Part shown: in pieces, positions 59,319 to 64,000 of the stretch
Layout of the letters: the number at the start of each line of letters is the position of its first letter
Numbering within the stretch: position 1 is the stretch's first letter
Assembly: GCF_019968905.1 (NCBI RefSeq)
Contig: NZ_CP079946.1
Coordinates: forward strand, 9,367,172 to 9,431,171
Direction of reading: 5' to 3'
Length of the DNA: 64,000 nt
From: Corallococcus sp. EGB
GTDB lineage: Bacteria; Myxococcota; Myxococcia; Myxococcales; Myxococcaceae
Notes under the pieces: model-generated
Databases searched by the model: none
Told to the model about the DNA's origin: nothing
The model's input: only the letters and a program-made list of their open reading frames with translations
Translations under genes and position numbers: made by a program

Positions 59319-59546
59319 CTACCGGGCGCCCTGCGGCGGCGTGGATCCGCGCGCGGCGCGCTCCACGTCGTCGCGGTGCTCCGCGATGTACTTCTCCACC
59401 TCGGCGTCGTCGACCTGCAGGTCGCGCAGCACGCCCGGGTAGACGAAGCGGAACGCCGGGGACTCCTCGTCCCCTCGCAGGCGGAAGCTCATCTTGAGCA
59501 CCGCCGCGCCGTACAGCTTGTCCTTCAAACCCTTCGCCTTACCCAT
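59319..59546 (-). CDS. Small conserved-looking protein between khpB and mnmE
   Basis: 75-aa acidic/basic mixed protein: LKDKLYGAAVLKMSFRLRGD, then FRFVYPGVLRDLQVDDAEVE and KYIAEHRDDVERA. No family recognised and no membrane segment. It sits in line with khpB (46 bp upstream) and mnmE (53 bp downstream), so it is probably part of the same transcript. Confidence 0.6.
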   Translation of the reverse strand: MGKAKGLKDKLYGAAVLKMSFRLRGDEESPAFRFVYPGVLRDLQVDDAEVEKYIAEHRDDVERAARGSTPPQGAR

Positions 59547-59592
59547 TCGCTCCTCTCTCGCGCCCGCCGGCGGCCCGAGCAGGCACGCCCGC

Positions 59593-60393
59593 TCAGCCGT
59601 CGACGTCGTCCTCGTCGTCGTCCGGCAGCAAGCTCCGCTTGGGCAGCGGGGCGGGCTTCGCCGGGGTGAACACCACGCGTCGGTTGCGACCTTCGCCTTC
59701 CGCCGCCACCTTCACTCCGTCCACTCCTTCTACCGCCTTCAGGACGCGCGCGCGGTCTTCAGTCTTCATGGCGGCGAACGCATAGAAGCGTCCCAGGCTG
59801 GCGGACTTCTCCGCGAGCTTGCGGACGGCCCCCCGGAACACCGGATCCTCTTCGACCTGCAGGGTGCGCTCGTCCGCCTCCACCGCCTTCGCGGGGGCCT
59901 GCGGCTGCGCGGGCTTCGCGGGCTGCTGCGGCCCCGGCTGCCCTCCCCGAGCGTTGCGCTGCTGCGGCTGCGAGGCCGGAGCGGGCGCGGCCGCACGGGC
60001 CGGCGGCTGCGCGGGCGCGGAGGCCGCCACCTGCGCCACGGAGGCGGCCGGAGCGGCGGCAGCGGCCTGCTGCTGCGCCGCCGCGTCACGGCGCGGCCGG
60101 GGCTCCGGGTGCGCGCCCGCGCCCAGCATCACCCAGCGGCGCTCCACGCCGGGGCGGTGGAGCATCTTGTTGAGCAGGAACTGGAGCGAATCCAGCACCT
60201 GGCTGCGCTTGCCCGGCTCCACGCCCGGAGGCGCGCCGGACTCGAAGTGGAGCGCCACGGACAGGCTGCCGTCGCTGGCGTCCTGCAGGTCCAGCCGCGC
60301 CGGGAACCCCATCAGCCCGAGGATGTCCGTGAGCAGCTTCTCCACCCGAGGGCGGAAGTCCGCGCCGCCCGCCACGCCCTGTGTCGCGCTCAC
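59593..60393 (-). CDS. khpB: KhpB/Jag-like RNA-binding protein with degenerate R3H
   Basis: 266-aa protein. An N-terminal KH-like domain (about 10-75, LLTDILGLMGFPARLDL) is joined by a Pro/Ala/Gln linker (about 95-175) to an R3H-like domain (PVFRGAVRKLAEKSASLG, then EDRARVLKAVEGVDGVKV, EGEGRNRRVVF). The R-x3-H motif reads RARVL, so the His is missing. The acidic tail is DDDEDDVDG. GTG 60393 overlaps the yidC stop. KhpB proteins act in RNA metabolism and envelope control. Confidence 0.8.
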   Translation of the reverse strand: MSATQGVAGGADFRPRVEKLLTDILGLMGFPARLDLQDASDGSLSVALHFESGAPPGVEPGKRSQVLDSLQFLLNKMLHRPGVERRWVMLGAGAHPEPRPRRDAAAQQQAAAAAPAASVAQVAASAPAQPPARAAAPAPASQPQQRNARGGQPGPQQPAKPAQPQAPAKAVEADERTLQVEEDPVFRGAVRKLAEKSASLGRFYAFAAMKTEDRARVLKAVEGVDGVKVAAEGEGRNRRVVFTPAKPAPLPKRSLLPDDDEDDVDG

Positions 60394-62210
60394 TTGCGTT
60401 TGCCTCCCCCGGCCGTGACCACCGCCGGTGTCCCGCCGCCCTTCTGGTTCTTCTTGCGGTCCAGCCACTTGCGCAGGCCCCACTGCTGGCCAATGGAGAG
60501 CACGTTGTTCGTGAAGATGTAGAGCGACAGACCGGCCGGGTACTGCAACAGCGTGAAGGTGAAGATGACGGGCATGATCCAGGTCATCATCCGCGCCTGC
60601 GCCGCGTCCATCATCTGCGGCTGCATCTTCTGCGTGATGATCATCGACACGCCCAGCGCCAGCGGCAGGATGTACGTGGGGTCCTTGTAGGTGAGGTCGC
60701 GCCAGATGGGGCCGAAGAAGGGCTCGCCGTAGATTTCGAAGCTGTTGCGCAGCGACGTGAACAGGGCGATCCACACCGGCATCTGGATGAGCAGCGGCAG
60801 ACAGCCGCCCAGGGGGTTCACCTTCGCCTCCTGGTACAGCTTCATGATCTCCAGGTTCTGGCGCTCCTTGTCGTCCGCGAACTTCTTGCGGATCTCATCC
60901 ATCTTCGGCTGGAGCACCTTCACCGCCTCCATGCTGACCATGGAGCGGTAGGTGAGCGGCAGGAGCGCCAGCTTCACCACCACGGTGAGCAGGATGATGG
61001 CGACGCCCCAGTTGCCCACGATGCCGTGGAAGAACTTCATGATGGCGAGCAGGATCTTGCAGACCACCGCCCAGATGCCGAAGTCGACCGTGTCCTCCAG
61101 CCGGGGGTGGTTGGGCGTGGCGGACAGGCCGGCCACGGCGCGCAGCTCCGGGCCGGGCACCGGGCGCAGCAGGTCCGGGTCCTTGGGGCCCAGGTAGCCG
61201 CCGAAGCGGAAGGTGGCCACCTGGCCGGGGGCCACGTTGAGCGGGAAGCCCGCGGACACCTCGCGCGCGGTGGGCGTGGCGGTCAGCGTGCAGTGGCCGT
61301 TGAGCGCGCCGTCCAGCGGGTAGAGCGCGGACAGGAAGTACTGCTGGTTGATGCCGAAGAAGGAGATGGGGCCGCGCGTCTCCTCGGGCGGCTTGTCGCC
61401 CGGGGACAGGTTGTGGAGCTTGTCCTCCACCCAGCACGCGGAGCGGCTCAGGTTGCCCACGCCGCCGAAGAAGGACGGGGCGTGCTCGAACTCCGGGTCG
61501 ATGGCGCGGCCGTAGTGCACCTTCATCTCGCCCGTCTGCGGCTGGGCGGAGGTGTTGCGCACCTGGACGGTGTAGGTGAACTCGAAGCCGTCGCGCGGCC
61601 ACAGCAGCGTCTTCGTCACCTCCCACGGGCCCTGGCGGCCGGTGAACGCCACGCTGCCGCCGTTGTCGGTGGGGCCCTCCTGCACGGCATAGCGCGTGTT
61701 CGCGGCCAGCGGCGCGCTGCCTTCAATCGTCACCGCGAGCGGCAGCGGCTGGCCGGGCACCGGGTGCGCCACGTTCATCTGCGGCGGCGGCGGGATGTCC
61801 TTGCCGAAGAGCTTCTCGAAGCCCTCCTTGACGGTGAGCGACTGCTGCTCGCGCATCTTCGTGCCCTGGAGCACGGCGGAGGTGAGGCCGGCGCCCTCGG
61901 AGGAGAAGGTGTACTTCACCTCCGGGCGGCTGAACTCCACGGTGCGCACGGGGGGCGGCGGAGCCTCCTCGGCGTGGGTGCCGGCGTCCTCGCCGGTGGC
62001 GCCCGGCGGCACGGCGGCCATGCCCGGGGTGCCGGCGTCGGCCGTCGCGGCGATCTCCGCGCCCGCGTCCGCGCCTTCCGCGCCCGGGGGCGGCCCCTTG
62101 GGGGCGAAGAAGAAGGTGTAGGCAGCGGTGACCGCGAAGGAGAGGGCGAGCGCCAGGAGCAGCCGCTTCTGCGAATCGTTGGACTGGGGCGACAGCGGGT
62201 CGTTCGTCAT
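60390..62210 (-). CDS. yidC: Membrane protein insertase YidC
   Basis: 606-aa insertase of the Gram-negative type: an N-terminal helix (RLLLALALSFAVTAAYTFFF), a Pro/Ala-rich linker, a large periplasmic beta domain (about 80-360), then the conserved five-helix core with FGIWAVVCKILLAIMKFFH, GVAIILLTVVVKLALLPLTY, MPVWIALFTSL and IFTNNVLSIGQQW. It is preceded by yidD and coupled to khpB. Confidence 0.93.
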   Translation of the reverse strand: MTNDPLSPQSNDSQKRLLLALALSFAVTAAYTFFFAPKGPPPGAEGADAGAEIAATADAGTPGMAAVPPGATGEDAGTHAEEAPPPPVRTVEFSRPEVKYTFSSEGAGLTSAVLQGTKMREQQSLTVKEGFEKLFGKDIPPPPQMNVAHPVPGQPLPLAVTIEGSAPLAANTRYAVQEGPTDNGGSVAFTGRQGPWEVTKTLLWPRDGFEFTYTVQVRNTSAQPQTGEMKVHYGRAIDPEFEHAPSFFGGVGNLSRSACWVEDKLHNLSPGDKPPEETRGPISFFGINQQYFLSALYPLDGALNGHCTLTATPTAREVSAGFPLNVAPGQVATFRFGGYLGPKDPDLLRPVPGPELRAVAGLSATPNHPRLEDTVDFGIWAVVCKILLAIMKFFHGIVGNWGVAIILLTVVVKLALLPLTYRSMVSMEAVKVLQPKMDEIRKKFADDKERQNLEIMKLYQEAKVNPLGGCLPLLIQMPVWIALFTSLRNSFEIYGEPFFGPIWRDLTYKDPTYILPLALGVSMIITQKMQPQMMDAAQARMMTWIMPVIFTFTLLQYPAGLSLYIFTNNVLSIGQQWGLRKWLDRKKNQKGGGTPAVVTAGGGKRK

Positions 62211-62262
62211 GGATTTCCCTGTGCCGGCGGCACGGCGCCGGAGGGCGGGCGGAAGCAAACCG

Positions 62263-62481
62263 TCAGGGGACGGGATCGAATCCACCGGGGTGGAATGGCT
62301 GGCAGCGCAGCAGGCGCCAGACGGTGAGGGCGCTGCCCTTCAAACCGCCGTGTTTTTCCAGCGCCTGCATGGCGTAGGTGGAGCACGAGGGGTGGAACCG
62401 GCACGCCTTCGGCAGCAGAGGCCCCAGGAACCGCCGGTAGAAGCGGATGGGCAGCGCGATGACGAAGGCGAGTGGACTCAT
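62263..62481 (-). CDS. yidD: Membrane insertion efficiency factor YidD
   Basis: 72-aa protein with the family core: [20 protein letters not shown], then [11 protein letters not shown] and [18 protein letters not shown], including the three conserved Cys. Its start overlaps the rnpA stop by 4 bp. Confidence 0.92.
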   Translation of the reverse strand: MSPLAFVIALPIRFYRRFLGPLLPKACRFHPSCSTYAMQALEKHGGLKGSALTVWRLLRCQPFHPGGFDPVP

Positions 62482-62897
62482 GGGGCAGGCTCTTCAGGGG
62501 TCACGCGGGGTGCCGGAAAGAGCCGTTGCAGCTTACGGGTGACGCCGTCGAACGCACGGGAAACTTGCGCGAAGGAGGCCTCCTTCGCCGAGGAGCGAAC
62601 GACCAGGACTACGTCGAGGCCCGAGGGCCATTGCCCGCGGTGCTTGCGGAACAGCTCGCGAAGCACTCTGCGCAGGCGTGCGCGCACCACCGCGTTGCCC
62701 ACCTTGCTGGAGACGGTGAGCCCGATGCGGGAGTGCGCCCGGGAGTTGCGTTGGACGAGGGCCAGGAGGCAGTCGGAGGGAATCTTCTGACCGCGCTCCT
62801 GGACTTCGAGGAACTCACGACGGTGGAGCAGGCGAAGGGCCTTGGGGAAGCGCTCGTCGGTTGCCGGAGGCACCCGCGGCGCCGCTCCCTCGGCCAT
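62478..62897 (-). CDS. rnpA: Ribonuclease P protein component RnpA
   Basis: 139-aa basic protein. [37 protein letters not shown] and [19 protein letters not shown] give the RNA-binding RNR-type motif, though with arginine-rich [10 protein letters not shown]. The N-terminus is longer than in E. coli (about 15 extra residues). It acts with RNase P RNA in tRNA 5' processing. Confidence 0.92.
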   Translation of the reverse strand: MAEGAAPRVPPATDERFPKALRLLHRREFLEVQERGQKIPSDCLLALVQRNSRAHSRIGLTVSSKVGNAVVRARLRRVLRELFRKHRGQWPSGLDVVLVVRSSAKEASFAQVSRAFDGVTRKLQRLFPAPRVTPEEPAP

Positions 62898-62912
62898 CGT
62901 CCGTGCGTCCAG

Positions 62913-63065
62913 TTACTTCTTGAACGACGACACCACCAGGCGCTTACGGCCCTTCGCGCGGCGGCGCTTGAGGACATCCCGGCCGGACTTGGTGGCGTTC
63001 CGCTTACGGAACCCGTGGGCGCGGTTGCGCCGGATCTTCGACGGCTGGTACGTGCGCTTGGACAC
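62913..63065 (-). CDS. rpmH: Ribosomal protein L34
   Basis: 50-aa basic protein encoded from GTG 63065: [20 protein letters not shown] continuing through [20 protein letters not shown] and ending FKK. It matches L34 throughout. GTG is the only start that gives the family N-terminus, with CAGGAG upstream. rnpA follows 15 bp after its stop. Confidence 0.93.
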   Translation of the reverse strand: MSKRTYQPSKIRRNRAHGFRKRNATKSGRDVLKRRRAKGRKRLVVSSFKK

Positions 63066-63133
63066 AACGACTCCTGAAGGCTGAAGGCGGCGCCTGGGAC
63101 ACCCGGCGCGACCCGTACATTGGAAAGGGGGCG

Positions 63134-63162
63134 TCCGTAACCCTATTTCCTGGACAAGTCAA
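63134..63162 (-). promoter_or_regulatory. Promoter for the rpmH-rnpA-yidC transcript
   Basis: On the minus strand: TTGACT (63157-63162), 17-bp spacer, TACGGA (63134-63139). The -35 is near consensus, the -10 weak. It lies about 70 bp before rpmH. Confidence 0.4.
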
Positions 63163-63284
63163 TCAAGGATCACCTGCGCCGACCGTGCAGCCCTGCGCCG
63201 GGTGGACCGGGCGATCATGTAGGAAAAGGGGGGAGGGGGCAAGGAACGGATGGGTGCGCCGCCCGTTCAAGTAGCCTCTCCGGG

Positions 63285-63719
63285 ATGATCCTCCGCGACG
63301 TCACGGATGAAGACCTCCCCCTGTTCTTCGAACACCAGCGCGACCCCGAAGCGGCGCGCATGGCCGGATTTCCATCGCGGGAGCGCGATGCGTTCATGAC
63401 CCACTGGCGCACGAACGTCCTGCGCCCCGGGAACGTCAACCGCACCATCGTGATGGGCGGCGTGGTGGTGGGGAACATCGGCAGTTGGGAACAGGAGGGC
63501 CAGCGCCTCGTCGCCTATTGGATTGGCCGCGAGCACTGGGGCCAGGGCCTCGCCACCCGGGCCCTCTCCGAGTTCCTCCGGCTCGTGCCCACCCGGCCGC
63601 TGCATGCGTGGGTCGCCGCCCACAACCTCGCGTCGATCCGCGTCCTGGAGAAGTGTGGCTTCCACACCGTGCCTCACGAGGATCCGGACGAAGTCCTCAT
63701 GAGGCTGGGTCCGGCGTAG
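63285..63719 (+). CDS. GNAT family N-acetyltransferase
   Basis: 144-aa RimJ/RimL-like acetyltransferase: LRDVTDEDLPLFFEHQRDPE, VGNIGSWEQEG, the acetyl-CoA loop VAYWIGREHWGQGLATRAL, and HNLASIRVLEKCGFH. Target unknown. dnaA, often the neighbour of rpmH, is not here. Confidence 0.88.
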   Translation: MILRDVTDEDLPLFFEHQRDPEAARMAGFPSRERDAFMTHWRTNVLRPGNVNRTIVMGGVVVGNIGSWEQEGQRLVAYWIGREHWGQGLATRALSEFLRLVPTRPLHAWVAAHNLASIRVLEKCGFHTVPHEDPDEVLMRLGPA

Positions 63720-64000
63720 GAGCGGAGGAGGATTTCCGCGCTCCGCCCCCTGTCCAACACCCGACGTCCGCGCGCCACGGTGGATCCGTTCAGGTGGAGC
63801 CACCGCCCACCTTCGCAACCCACCGGAACGGCTCGCGCCCAAGGCACGAAAGCGGATCCACGGTGGGTGATCATCCCCACCCGCCAGGGCGTCCTGCTGA
63901 TCCGTGCTACAGGTCGGTTCCTTGATCAGCCTGGGAGCGGGTGTTAGCACCGCCGAACGCCCGCGGGTTCCCTCCTTCCGCGCCGTTCCTGAGCCTCTAC
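63720..64000. other. Right-edge intergenic DNA with a long-range inverted repeat
   Basis: 281 bp without a supported gene. CCACGGTGGATCCG (63775-63788) and CGGATCCACGGTGG (63853-63866) are inverted with one mismatch in 14, 64 bp apart. The rest is unremarkable; the next gene lies beyond the window. Confidence 0.45.

Overview
The window is high-GC DNA from a myxobacterium of the Myxococcaceae. Corallococcus is the best guess, inferred from gene content; genus cannot be proved from the sequence alone. The evidence is an eps exopolysaccharide locus in the style of Myxococcus xanthus, a BacM-type bactofilin beside parAB, a dense parS array, a SitA-type lipoprotein toxin, and the ribosomal-protein/RNase P/YidC/MnmE/MnmG/RsmG genes that usually sit near the replication origin.

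Region 1 (1-24.3 kb) is the eps locus for a Wzx/Wzy-dependent exopolysaccharide. It encodes the initiating phosphoglycosyltransferase (EpsZ, cut by the window edge), flippase, OPX lipoprotein EpsY, beta-barrel EpsX, response regulator EpsW, kinase-less chain-length protein EpsV and glycosyltransferase EpsU. After a small MerR-controlled membrane-protein cassette come EpsH, the Wzy polymerase, EpsE, EpsD, EpsC (acyltransferase), EpsB (GH44 hydrolase) and EpsA. Accessory genes sit between wzy and epsE: a JAMM-motif lipoprotein, a CDF transporter, an MscS channel, an ECF sigma factor and a putative iron/2-oxoglutarate-type protein. A degenerate P-loop protein without Walker A sits directly before epsD.

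Region 2 (24.4-34.2 kb) is accessory and housekeeping: an Ig-like gene remnant, a SitA5-like toxin with a Tox-REase-5 C-terminus and its Imm52-like immunity gene, a cupin, an XRE regulator, an orphan RelE/ParE-like gene, a response regulator, egtB-egtD (ergothioneine), a CoA-binding protein, a lipoprotein and bactofilin bacM.

Region 3 (34.2-45.1 kb) is the chromosome-segregation and origin-proximal block: parB, parA, then about 3 kb of non-coding DNA with 14 exact and one near-exact parS sites. Eleven of these are phased at about 100-107 bp, and decayed copies continue towards parA. A small accessory block (VOC protein, SDR, regulator remnant, TetX-like monooxygenase) separates this array from rsmG and mnmG, between which lie two perfect DnaA-box 9-mers.

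Region 4 (45.1-57.8 kb) is an insertion between mnmG and mnmE relative to the order common in bacteria. It holds a Cys-rich lipoprotein, GST, macro-domain protein, M16 double peptidase, coiled-coil protein, an IS1182-like insertion sequence, aldo/keto reductase, SppA, cysteine dioxygenase, an MshEN/pseudo-receiver protein and a Uma2 nuclease-like protein. Region 5 (57.9-63.1 kb) is the minus-strand run rpmH-rnpA-yidD-yidC-khpB-(small gene)-mnmE. A GNAT acetyltransferase gene follows at the right edge.
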